Shown here piece after piece: positions 33,621 to 41,817 of a DNA stretch of 63,412 nt. This DNA is from Solobacterium sp. (GTDB lineage Bacteria > Bacillota_I > Bacilli_A > Erysipelotrichales > Erysipelotrichaceae): positions 1 through 63,412 of the forward strand of contig JAFRMA010000086.1 in the NCBI GenBank assembly GCA_017430925.1, given 5' to 3'. The position numbers and the translations under genes are program-made. The notes below the pieces were generated by a model. That model searched no databases. It saw only the letters and a list, made by a program, of their open reading frames with translations, and had not been told where the DNA came from. How positions within the stretch are numbered: position 1 is the stretch's first letter; each line of letters begins with the position of its first letter.

Positions 33621-33712
33621 CGTTAGTCCGGGAATACGTGTTTTTTTATGATCGTATATTCCTGAAATGCAGAGAAAGGCCTGAAATTTCTCTCCTGACT
33701 ATAGAAGGGAGA
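33621..33712 (+). ncRNA. Structured 5' leader of metK, candidate riboswitch
   Basis: A three-way junction can be drawn. P1 is TAGTC (33624-33628) with GACTA (33697-33701). P2 is CGGGAATACG (33629-33638) with CGTATATTCCTG (33653-33664, two-base bulge). P3 is GAGAAA (33672-33677) with TTTCTC (33687-33692). TCTCCT (33691-33696) can alternatively pair with GGGAGA (33707-33712), covering the ribosome site and breaking P3 and P1. Such exclusive folds would allow translational control, perhaps by S-adenosylmethionine. It does not match the SAM-I core I know, and I cannot assign a class. Confidence 0.5.
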
Positions 33713-33716
33713 ACAG

Positions 33717-34802
33717 ATGAAATATTACTTTAGCTCTGAGTCCGTCACAAGCGGACATCCGGACAAGATTTGTGATCTGATTGCCGATACGATTCTTGAC
33801 GAAGCTCTGCGGCAGGATCCGGATTCACACATGGCGGTTGAGGCGACGATCAAGGATGATCTGATCCTGGTATTCGGAGAAGCCGGAACAACCGCACAGC
33901 TTGACTATGAGGGTATCGCAAAGAAAGTCCTCAAAGATATTGGTTATGAGGAAGAGTATCACGTAATCACCAAGGTGGATAAACAGTCAGCGGAGATCAA
34001 CGCGGCAGTGTCTCAGGAAGAAATCTCTGCCGGAGACCAGGGGATCATGTTTGGCTATGCCTGCAATGAAACCCCGAATTGTATGCCATATGCGTTAGAC
34101 TGCGCACACCGGCTTGCGGCACGCCTGGAACAGGTCAGAAGACAGAATCCTGTATTAAGACCAGATGGAAAGACACAGGTCACCGTAGAGTATGAGGATG
34201 GAAAACTGAGGCGTATTGACGCAATCGTAGTCTCTGCGCAGCACGTGGAATCCATTTCACAGGAAGAACTACATAAGCTGATCCGTGAACAGGTGATCGA
34301 TCCTGTCGTAGATCCGGCAATGGTGGATGAAGATACGAAATACCTGATCAATCCCTCCGGAAGTTTCGTGGTCGGAGGAAGCTGGGGAGATTCCGGAACA
34401 ACCGGCAGAAAGATCGTTGTGGACTCCTACGGCGGTGCTTCCCCCATCGGCGGAGGTTGTTTCTCTTCCAAGGATCCGACGAAGGTAGACCGCTCCGGTG
34501 CGTATTATGCCAGATATGTATGCAGGAATCTTGTGGCGCATGGATTATGTGAGAAATGTACACTGGAACTGGCATACGCAATCGGCAGACCGGAACCGGT
34601 TTCTATTTACATCAATACTTACGGGACATCTTCCCTCAGTGATGAAGAATTGATGGAAATCATTCACCGTAACTTTGATTTCTCTGTAGGGAATATGATC
34701 CGTGAGCTGGATCTGCGGAGACCAATCTATACCTCAACGACCAACTATGGTCACTTCGGGAAAGATTACCTGCCCTGGGAACAGATCAAAGAACTGAAAT
34801 AA
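33717..34802 (+). CDS. metK: S-adenosylmethionine synthetase, divergent short form
   Basis: 361 residues, shorter than the usual ~390. The start SSESVTSGHPDKICD, GEAGTT, SAGDQGIMFGYA and KDPTKVDRS motifs are intact, so ATP and methionine binding are expected. The glycine-rich GSFVVGGSWGDSGTTGRK and GGGCFSSKDPT are changed from the typical GRFVIGGPMGDAGLTGRK and GGGAFSGKDPT. GGGAG precedes the ATG and may be masked by the leader fold. The enzyme makes S-adenosylmethionine; a specialised paralogue is possible. Confidence 0.9.
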   Translation: MKYYFSSESVTSGHPDKICDLIADTILDEALRQDPDSHMAVEATIKDDLILVFGEAGTTAQLDYEGIAKKVLKDIGYEEEYHVITKVDKQSAEINAAVSQEEISAGDQGIMFGYACNETPNCMPYALDCAHRLAARLEQVRRQNPVLRPDGKTQVTVEYEDGKLRRIDAIVVSAQHVESISQEELHKLIREQVIDPVVDPAMVDEDTKYLINPSGSFVVGGSWGDSGTTGRKIVVDSYGGASPIGGGCFSSKDPTKVDRSGAYYARYVCRNLVAHGLCEKCTLELAYAIGRPEPVSIYINTYGTSSLSDEELMEIIHRNFDFSVGNMIRELDLRRPIYTSTTNYGHFGKDYLPWEQIKELK

Positions 34803-34805
34803 GTT

Positions 34806-34833
34806 AAAGGCACAGATCAATATCTGTGCCTTT
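34806..34833 (+). terminator. metK terminator
   Basis: A 12-base perfect stem (34806-34817 with 34822-34833) around CAAT is followed by CTTTCGTTT. It lies 3 bases after the metK stop and can also serve the convergent phosphatase gene. Confidence 0.82.
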
Positions 34834-34859
34834 CTTTCGTTTATTCTGACAGAGCAGGA

Positions 34860-36035
34860 CTACAGCTCTTCGATTTTGACAATTTTCCCCAGTTCTTCCA
34901 GACAGGAGGCGATCTCATGTACCACAAGTTTCTTCGCTTCCAGAGAAACATCACTGCCCAGATTATGATGACCTGCATTCTCTGAAAGACCAAGCAGGAA
35001 GGTCACCGCACTGGATTCAGCCAGCGCTTTGACAAGACAAGTCGCTCCGTCTTCCTCTTTTGAAAGCAACAGGTTTTCATAAAACTCCGGATCCTTGCAG
35101 GAATGATGCAGAAGCAGGCTTACTTTCTGCATCGTGATCAGGCCTTCCGTAACCAGGTCAATTCCTCTGATATATGCCTTGGGCGGAACATCACTCATCG
35201 GTGTATCCATATCCGGGATAACATCTGTCTGCAGATGCCGGGCAACGATCTGGCTGGTCGTACCGCCGCAGACAACCTTTTGCCCGCTGGCGTGTAATAA
35301 TCTTGATAATACTTTGTCATCATCTTCTTTGTTTTTCGGAGGTCCGGTCATGACAACCGTTTCCGTGGCAGGAATGATCCGTACTGCCGCAACCGTGCAG
35401 TCATCGTAGGGCTTTCCGTCATACAGGCTGTTCACCATCGCCAGCAGGATCCTTGCGCATTCCCTTGCCGGATCATCATCTTTGACCGATGCCCCCAGAA
35501 ATTCTTCAACATCCTTCTGACCCCAGTTATAGTTCAGCTGCATCTCCGTTCCTGCGTACAGGATACCATCGGAGAAGAAGAGAATATGATCATCCGGTTC
35601 AAGAGTAAACTCAGACTCATAGATCTTTTTATCGTTGATCAGGACCTCTTTCTTATCCATATCCATCACCTGGTTTTTCCGGATCCATACCGCTAACGGA
35701 TTGTCATATTGCACCAGGCGCGCCTTACCGCTGTAATCGATCTGCAGAATCGTAAACGTACTGTAAGCGACATCTCTGTCGGAACAGACCGGTAATGTCG
35801 CAGCAATCGTCTCCACTGCCTCATACAGGGGAAGACCCTCAAAGATCATTTCCGAAATGATCGTACTGGTCAGTGTAGACAGAATATTTGCCTTGACTCC
35901 TGAACCCAGTCCGTCTGCCAGAACCAAGACGAAAGAGTTCTCATTTCTCTTGATCATGACTCTGTCACCGCAGAGTTCTTCACCAAAGTGAAAGAGAGAC
36001 TTCCAGGCAGCATCCACATGGATCTGTTTACTCAT
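34860..36035 (-). CDS. SpoIIE-type serine phosphatase
   Basis: 391 residues. The first ~220 residues form a PP2C/SpoIIE domain (LVLADGLGSGVKAN, ILFFSDGILYAG, DDCTVAAVRI); the remainder is an unassigned helical extension. It overlaps the hydrogenase-like sensor gene by ATGA, so the two act together: the sensor probably controls dephosphorylation of a serine-phosphorylated partner. The partner is not in the window. Confidence 0.85.
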   Translation of the reverse strand: MSKQIHVDAAWKSLFHFGEELCGDRVMIKRNENSFVLVLADGLGSGVKANILSTLTSTIISEMIFEGLPLYEAVETIAATLPVCSDRDVAYSTFTILQIDYSGKARLVQYDNPLAVWIRKNQVMDMDKKEVLINDKKIYESEFTLEPDDHILFFSDGILYAGTEMQLNYNWGQKDVEEFLGASVKDDDPARECARILLAMVNSLYDGKPYDDCTVAAVRIIPATETVVMTGPPKNKEDDDKVLSRLLHASGQKVVCGGTTSQIVARHLQTDVIPDMDTPMSDVPPKAYIRGIDLVTEGLITMQKVSLLLHHSCKDPEFYENLLLSKEEDGATCLVKALAESSAVTFLLGLSENAGHHNLGSDVSLEAKKLVVHEIASCLEELGKIVKIEEL

Positions 36036-37717
36036 AGTTTTTCTCCGTTGACGGCTTTCTGCAGATTAAGCAGAGCTACCTTTGAACTGGCTGTTGTTTC
36101 ACCAAGCATGGACGCAATCTCCTGTACCGTACGCATCTGTTCGTTGATGACCTTCTGCGTGACTTCCATCGTCTTTGCGCGTGCTTCAGCCATGGCGATT
36201 TCCTTTTGAGTTTCTTCGGTTCTGTCCATCAGGATGATGACATGCTGAGGCTGGTTCATGACTTTGATGATCGCGTGTTCAATCAGCTTGTCATACATGT
36301 CATAGTAACAGTGGAAATGAGAGGCTTTATACCCTGTTTTCCGGACCAGGTCAAGTAATTCTTCATTGGGAAGAATACCCTCAAGAGGCAGACCAACAGG
36401 ATTCACATTATCGAGATTCAGCATCTTTTTGGCACTGGGATTCATGTCATCAACAAGCAGATCTTCATTAGCCACAATGATACCGTTTGGTGTATTATCC
36501 AGTACTACATTCGCAAATGACCGCGCTTTTTCCAACGCATCCGGAAGACAGATCCGGGGATCAGCTTTACCGTCCAGAACCGCAATTGCCTTCAGACGAC
36601 AGGATTCATATCCGCATCCTCCGCAGTCATGAATCTTCATCGGTGTGGTCTTACCCATCGCAATCAACTGTTTATTGATTTCCTCTTCGGTATGAACCGG
36701 ATGGTAAACCGGAGAAGCTTTCCACTCCGCTTTCATATCCACAGGAAGTTCTCCCGGAGTAACTTTCGGCTTGTTTGAAACAGCCCTTCGGATACTGCGG
36801 TGGGCAGAGAATTCACTGTGTTTGTAATGAGAGAGCAGCGGTCCTTCAAGACATGCGCCGCGGCAGGAGTTGACCTCAAGCAGGCATCCTTCCAGTTCTC
36901 CCTTGCGGATCGCCTCCAGCATAACTTTGACACGTTCTATACCATCTACAGGAAGATAATCATAGTATTCATTTTCCGGAAGCGTCGCAATAACACCGCC
37001 TGCTGTCGGATAGACTCTGGAGATTGAACCTTCGAACTCTGTCCATTCCCCTTCTTCTGATTCTTCCAGATCATTTTTAAGCCAGTCCAGCACTTCTTCC
37101 ATACTGATACAGGCATCGACAGCACCTGCGAACCTTGCGTCTTCAATCTCTTTGTATTTCGCGATACACGGGGAGAGGAAAACAATTTTCGCGTTTGGAT
37201 GATTCTTCCGGATCATACGCCCATGAGCAATTAACGGGGATACTACCGGAGCCATCTGATCAATCAGATCCGGGTATTCTTTTTCAATCAGTGTATTGAC
37301 TGCAGGACAGCAGGTAGTGATGATATTTTTCATCTTATGTTCATTCATCAGGTTCACATATGCTCTGGAGACCATTGCGGCACCTTCCGCTGTCTCCTTC
37401 ACATCCTTGAATCCTCTCCGGATCAGCATGTTTTTCACAATACCGATATTCTTCCAGATGACCGCAAAACTCGGAGCGGCGCTGAGAATGACCTCTTCAC
37501 CTGCATTCAGCCAGGAGAGAACCTGTTTCATCTCGGATCTTATCGATTTCGCGTCATGAGGACAGGCAGCGTAGCATCTTCCGCAGAGAATACACTCATT
37601 AGCCTCTATCCTTGGCTGGTTCTTTAGATATGTCATAGCGTTGGTGGGACATGCCCTCACACAACGAAGACAATTGTGGCAATGGAAATCCACAAGATGA
37701 ATAAAATCTGATTTCAT
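36032..37717 (-). CDS. [FeFe]-hydrogenase-like sensor with ferredoxin, Fe-S and PAS domains
   Basis: 561 residues from the ATG at 37717 (GGGAGA upstream). Two [4Fe-4S] motifs lie at C13-C23 and C42-C52. The H-cluster regions are recognisable: TTCCPAV (134-140), LSPCIAKYKE (181-190) and CRGACLEG (285-292), the last departing from the active-enzyme motif. A further four-cysteine Fe-S domain follows (C365, C368, C373, C390), then a PAS domain (~400-500) and a C-terminal coiled coil. This order matches putative sensory (group C/D-like) hydrogenases paired with SpoIIE phosphatases, not energy-converting ones. It probably senses H2 or redox state. Confidence 0.82.
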   Translation of the reverse strand: MKSDFIHLVDFHCHNCLRCVRACPTNAMTYLKNQPRIEANECILCGRCYAACPHDAKSIRSEMKQVLSWLNAGEEVILSAAPSFAVIWKNIGIVKNMLIRRGFKDVKETAEGAAMVSRAYVNLMNEHKMKNIITTCCPAVNTLIEKEYPDLIDQMAPVVSPLIAHGRMIRKNHPNAKIVFLSPCIAKYKEIEDARFAGAVDACISMEEVLDWLKNDLEESEEGEWTEFEGSISRVYPTAGGVIATLPENEYYDYLPVDGIERVKVMLEAIRKGELEGCLLEVNSCRGACLEGPLLSHYKHSEFSAHRSIRRAVSNKPKVTPGELPVDMKAEWKASPVYHPVHTEEEINKQLIAMGKTTPMKIHDCGGCGYESCRLKAIAVLDGKADPRICLPDALEKARSFANVVLDNTPNGIIVANEDLLVDDMNPSAKKMLNLDNVNPVGLPLEGILPNEELLDLVRKTGYKASHFHCYYDMYDKLIEHAIIKVMNQPQHVIILMDRTEETQKEIAMAEARAKTMEVTQKVINEQMRTVQEIASMLGETTASSKVALLNLQKAVNGEKL

Positions 37718-37805
37718 ATGATCTTCTCCCTTTTCATCTGTTTCCAGAAAAAGTATATCAAACATTTCGGTAAATCGTCTCTGTGATTCTGTACCCCGAA
37801 TATAG

Positions 37806-37836
37806 AAAGACATGACCCTGTACAGGATCATGTCTT
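37806..37836 (-). terminator. Terminator after the MATE gene
   Basis: AAAGACATGACCCTG (37806-37820) pairs with CAGGATCATGTCTT (37823-37836) across a 2-base loop, with one mismatch. On the minus strand it ends in TTTCTATATT. It separates the MATE gene from the hydrogenase-like sensor. Confidence 0.75.
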
Positions 37837-37850
37837 ATGTGTATATAAGA

Positions 37851-39227
37851 TCAAGCTGCGGAAGGTCGTGAAACCCTGTCTTTCCATCTTCCGCTTAAGA
37901 GATACGTCGTACCAATCAGGAACGGAACCAGACCTGCCAGAGCATTTCCGTACCAGAATCCGAGGATACCCATATTCAGGATAATTCCCAGCAATACTGC
38001 CAGACCGATACGGGCGATAATGCCATCCAGCAGCGCTACCGCAAGATTCAGGCGGGAATTGCCGGAGCCGTTGATCAGCGCGAAGTTTGCGGGACGGATC
38101 ATACAGCCAAGATACAGAACCATGGCTACAGGAATATAGATCTTTGCCATCGCCAGCACTTCCGCGTCATTCGCAAACATACCAAACAGCCATTCGGAAT
38201 GGAAGTACGTCAGGTAAGCCATGATGGCTGCCGGTACCGCAACGATCATATAACAGGTACGGATAACTTCCGGAACACGCTTTGTCTTGCCGGCCCCGAG
38301 AGCTTGCGCAATCATGGCCCCTCCGCCGCTGGATACTGCCTGGGATACGACATTTATCACCATCTCCAGTTTCCTGCCGATACCGGTAACCGCTACTGCC
38401 GTGGAACCATAGGAATTGATATATGAGTTAACAAACAGCCCGGAAATAATGACTGCCGCAGACTGGATCACCATCGGAATACCCAGAGAGAATAACTGAC
38501 CGGATACTTCTTTATAGATACGGAAACTCTTCCGTTTGAAGTCAAAGTTAAACTGTTCACGGTTCTTATATAACAGATTGACCGCAAAGATAAAGCTGAC
38601 CGCCTGTCCGATCACCGTACCAAGCGCGGCACCGAAAGCCCCGAGCTTCATTCCTGCCACAAATACCAGGTCAAGAATGATATTCAGCACAGACGCAATG
38701 GCGATAAACATGAACGGGTGACGTGAATCTCCCATTCCTCTTAACAGGGCGCTGACCAGATTATATCCGTAGATAAAGATCAGACCACAGATACAGGTCA
38801 CGACATACTCCTTGGACATACCCCAGATATTTTCCGGTGTGTTGATCCAGCGCATAACCGTCGGATGGATAATCAGGAATAAGATCGTCATGAATACCGC
38901 AATACTCATCAGAAGGGTAAACAATGTTCCTACCATTTTACCCACACGGTCTTTTCTTCCTTCACCGACATACCGGGAGATCAATACCTGACCGGCATTG
39001 GAGAAACCCATGGCTATAAATGTCAGTAACATCAGTATTTCACCACCGATAGATACTGCCGCAAGTCCGTCTTTACCGACAAACCTTCCGACAACGATCA
39101 TATCCACCATGTTATAAACGGTCTGAAGCAGGCCTGAGAAGAACAGCGGAGTCGCATAATTCAACAATGTTTTCGGTACACTGCCGGTGGTAAGATCCCG
39201 GATCAATTCTTTTTTACGTTCAGACAT
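37851..39227 (-). CDS. MATE family efflux pump, copy 1
   Basis: 458 residues with about 12 membrane helices, opening with a polar N-terminus (KKELIRDLTTGSVPKTLL). MATE features include PLFFSGLLQTVYNMVDM in helix 1 and the AAVSIGGEIL segment. It exports cationic or aromatic compounds using a sodium or proton gradient. An AGAGGT site precedes the ATG. A motif in its promoter region recurs upstream of the second MATE gene. Confidence 0.9.
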   Translation of the reverse strand: MSERKKELIRDLTTGSVPKTLLNYATPLFFSGLLQTVYNMVDMIVVGRFVGKDGLAAVSIGGEILMLLTFIAMGFSNAGQVLISRYVGEGRKDRVGKMVGTLFTLLMSIAVFMTILFLIIHPTVMRWINTPENIWGMSKEYVVTCICGLIFIYGYNLVSALLRGMGDSRHPFMFIAIASVLNIILDLVFVAGMKLGAFGAALGTVIGQAVSFIFAVNLLYKNREQFNFDFKRKSFRIYKEVSGQLFSLGIPMVIQSAAVIISGLFVNSYINSYGSTAVAVTGIGRKLEMVINVVSQAVSSGGGAMIAQALGAGKTKRVPEVIRTCYMIVAVPAAIMAYLTYFHSEWLFGMFANDAEVLAMAKIYIPVAMVLYLGCMIRPANFALINGSGNSRLNLAVALLDGIIARIGLAVLLGIILNMGILGFWYGNALAGLVPFLIGTTYLLSGRWKDRVSRPSAA

Positions 39228-39281
39228 GTTCTACCTCTTTTCGCACTATTATTATAATTAGTCTTTGATCAATCATCTATA

Positions 39282-39298
39282 CGAATACCGTTTATTCG
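39282..39298. promoter_or_regulatory. Palindromic motif between the MATE gene and a small membrane protein
   Basis: CGAATA-CCGTT-TATTCG is a perfect 6-base inverted repeat containing AATACCGTTTATTC (39284-39297). Nearly the same 14-mer occurs at 45616-45629. It may be a regulator-binding site shared by the two MATE loci. Confidence 0.5.
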
Positions 39299-39335
39299 TG
39301 CTATTATTCCCGGGTTTTTGTATAATGGTTGTACG

Positions 39336-39794
39336 ATGACACAGTATATTATAACCATTGCAGGATTGATCATCACATCTCTGGCAGGCTTGATCGCAGC
39401 TCATCTCATCATCCGCAGAACGCAGAATAATATCTATTATCTGCCGGACGATGATGTGGATTCCGTCAACGCCAGGCTTAAGATTCTGTTTGTGACGGTC
39501 AGTTCGAAATGCATCTTCGGTCTGATTGAGGTGATCTTACTGCTGTATTTCCGGAATACTCTGGAAAGCAGTTTCACCCTGGGTTCCAGACTTGGTATCG
39601 CCGCCATCATCTCCATGATCGTCAACTGTGTGACCGCCGTCGGTACCGGTATATACATTGCCAGACAATTAAAAGACGGAGTCCTTGATTATCCTACTGG
39701 ATTCTCTCAGACTCTGTCTGTATCCGGGTTTATTGAGTTTATACCGGTTGCGGCAACCGCATACTTTGCCTTTGTGCTGATGGATCTTATCTAG
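39336..39794 (+). CDS. Small multi-pass membrane protein of unknown function
   Basis: About 152 residues with four likely membrane helices (~3-25, 48-70, 84-108, 125-150). There is no Shine-Dalgarno sequence; TATAAT (39321-39326) lies 9 bases before this ATG, so the leader would be about 3 bases. An upstream in-frame TTG would include the -10 box and is unlikely. Its stop overlaps the convergent gene's stop in CTAG. Confidence 0.6.
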   Translation: MTQYIITIAGLIITSLAGLIAAHLIIRRTQNNIYYLPDDDVDSVNARLKILFVTVSSKCIFGLIEVILLLYFRNTLESSFTLGSRLGIAAIISMIVNCVTAVGTGIYIARQLKDGVLDYPTGFSQTLSVSGFIEFIPVAATAYFAFVLMDLI

Positions 39795-40219
39795 ATCCAT
39801 TTTATTTTCTTCAGATAGTGTTTAACTTCTTCTGCCTGTGCAGGATCAAAGTATACCGAAGTTAGGTCATGTCCCCTGCGGAATGACAAGATCCCTTTTT
39901 CATCATCCACAGTAATATCTCCGGCATCTTCATAGGGGATCAATCTTCCTGCGTTAATGATTCCTTCCTGGTTTAATCCGTACTTCACAAAGTGATACAG
40001 ACCCGCCATGATCAGGATCAATACCATCTCCATATACTTGAAAAAACCCGAATAGCGGAAGAACACTATTACGCACATGATCAGAAAGAATGCCGTGATC
40101 ACCCATTTCGCACTGACCTTCAGTTCTAGTTCAATCGTCCGTGATACCTTGATCAGGCGAAAGATCATCACAAAGATCAATACATCCAGGGCACAGAATA
40201 AATACTCGTAATAACTCAT
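39791..40219 (-). CDS. Small membrane protein, last gene of the galactoside operon
   Basis: 142 residues with three or four hydrophobic segments in the first ~85 residues and a soluble tail with YFDPAQAEEVKHYLKKI. No family recognised; the layout resembles PH-like or DUF-type membrane proteins. A GAGGTAG site precedes the ATG. It starts 8 bases after the GH36 stop, so it belongs to that transcript. Confidence 0.65.
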   Translation of the reverse strand: MSYYEYLFCALDVLIFVMIFRLIKVSRTIELELKVSAKWVITAFFLIMCVIVFFRYSGFFKYMEMVLILIMAGLYHFVKYGLNQEGIINAGRLIPYEDAGDITVDDEKGILSFRRGHDLTSVYFDPAQAEEVKHYLKKIKWI

Positions 40220-40227
40220 ACACTACC

Positions 40228-41817
40228 TCAAAGAATCATCCGTATATCCAGTTCTTCAATCTTCCCGTCCAGCGTATAGCGGACAACTTTTTTCTTGTAG
40301 TCAAAGGCAACATCTTCCGCGTCCATCAGTTTGCGCAGTTCACGATATTGTGCTTTCTGCTTATCGTCGTAGGAACTCGGATCATCCGATGTCAGCCACA
40401 ATCCGCCCATCAGAGCGTCCAGTCTTCCCAGAAGATCCTTGACCTTGCGGGTAAGCCGGATATTGTTGTTCCGGAGGAAGAAGACATCCGGATCGGAGAT
40501 ATATGCGCGGTTGTTCAGCTGACGCCGGGAGAGGATATTCTGGATCGCCTGCTGGGTGGACGGACGTTCCCGGTGGATGATACGCATATGGGGCTTATCG
40601 TTCCAGTCCAGAGATACATCACAGCTGATCCGGCAGTAATCCACGATACCGAATGCCGGCATCACGGGAACACCGCAGCCCAGGATCAGATGATCCCCGC
40701 ACCACTCCCTCAGGTAGTCCATTGCCCTGTACATTCTCTCTGCACGTGTTTCTTTCGCATTGCCGAACGGAGCGGCACCGTACAGGAAGTCCAGTTTCAC
40801 CATGTCTATGTTCCATTCTTCGAACACTCTGCGGAAGACATCTTCCAGGTATTTGATCACCTCAGGATTATCAATATCCAGGGAATAGAAACCACTCCAG
40901 TTAGACCCGTTCAGCCATGGTTTGCCTTCATGAAGATATAACCAGTCCGGATGGTCCTTGACCAGTTGTGAGTTCTTTTCTGCCACAAACGGAGCCAGCC
41001 ACAATCCTGCCTTATATCCGGCTTCGTGGATCTCATCACAGATTGTCTTCATTCCGGAAGGGAACTTCTTCTTATCCGGTTCCATCCAGTCTCCGATATA
41101 AGGTTCCCAGCCGTCATCAATCTGAAACAGATCCCCCTCCTGAAAGATCTCCTTACATCCGGAGAGATCCTGACGAATCGCTTTCTCACTGATATCCTGA
41201 TAACGGTTATACCAGCTGGAATATCCTGCCAGTTTTTTTGTTGTCCTGGGTTTGATCTTCAATAGTTCAAACCAGGTGTCAAATACGGTATTCTCATCCC
41301 CTTCTGCCGCGTACAGATCAAAGAGAGAGAACTCACCGTCAACTTCCAGTCCTTCACAATCCTTTTCAATCGTCAATAACTGTGCCTGATGCATATACAG
41401 GTATCTTGTATACCCGGTATGTTCATTCAGGGAACCAACAAAGCGGTACTTATCTTCATCACGGAAATACATCCAGGAGTATCCGTGGAGAACTCCTCTT
41501 TTCTCCGGATAATCCAGGAAATGATAATCACTGTAACGGTCCAGAGAGAAGTGATCAACAATTCGTTTGGGAAGTTTCTTCACTCCGCGGATATAGTCAT
41601 GTGTACTGTATTCCGGGCAGTAAGTCCATGTTTGATATCCGTTCATGAAGATCTTCTCACTCTCCTTGACACGCAGTACTACCGATGCGGTCAGGGAGAG
41701 AATCTTCCCGGTAAACGTACTCTTTACGTGAATCTCTCCGTAGAAAGGCACAGTCCCTCTGCGGGTGTATCTCCTTCCTTCAGATTCATATTCCAGGATC
41801 CAATTTAAATCAGCCAT
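40228..41817 (-). CDS. Glycoside hydrolase family 36-type alpha-galactosidase
   Basis: 529 residues, shorter than the ~730 of tetrameric GH36 enzymes. The barrel has FQIDDGWEPYIGDW at ~231-244, the nucleophile Asp343 in MVKLDFLYG and the acid/base Asp400 in CRISCDVS. It should release terminal alpha-galactose, or a related alpha-sugar, with retention. No signal peptide, so it acts on imported oligosaccharides. It overlaps the symporter gene by 8 bases and has a GAGGAG site. Confidence 0.85.
   Translation of the reverse strand: MADLNWILEYESEGRRYTRRGTVPFYGEIHVKSTFTGKILSLTASVVLRVKESEKIFMNGYQTWTYCPEYSTHDYIRGVKKLPKRIVDHFSLDRYSDYHFLDYPEKRGVLHGYSWMYFRDEDKYRFVGSLNEHTGYTRYLYMHQAQLLTIEKDCEGLEVDGEFSLFDLYAAEGDENTVFDTWFELLKIKPRTTKKLAGYSSWYNRYQDISEKAIRQDLSGCKEIFQEGDLFQIDDGWEPYIGDWMEPDKKKFPSGMKTICDEIHEAGYKAGLWLAPFVAEKNSQLVKDHPDWLYLHEGKPWLNGSNWSGFYSLDIDNPEVIKYLEDVFRRVFEEWNIDMVKLDFLYGAAPFGNAKETRAERMYRAMDYLREWCGDHLILGCGVPVMPAFGIVDYCRISCDVSLDWNDKPHMRIIHRERPSTQQAIQNILSRRQLNNRAYISDPDVFFLRNNNIRLTRKVKDLLGRLDALMGGLWLTSDDPSSYDDKQKAQYRELRKLMDAEDVAFDYKKKVVRYTLDGKIEELDIRMIL

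Noticed and set aside
33541..33716. SAM-I (S-box) riboswitch before metK
   Set aside because: The S-box core and kink-turn are not present. The leader is reported only as an unassigned structured element.
39318..39335. Upstream TTG start for the small membrane protein
   Set aside because: It would place the -10 box inside the coding region and has no ribosome site.
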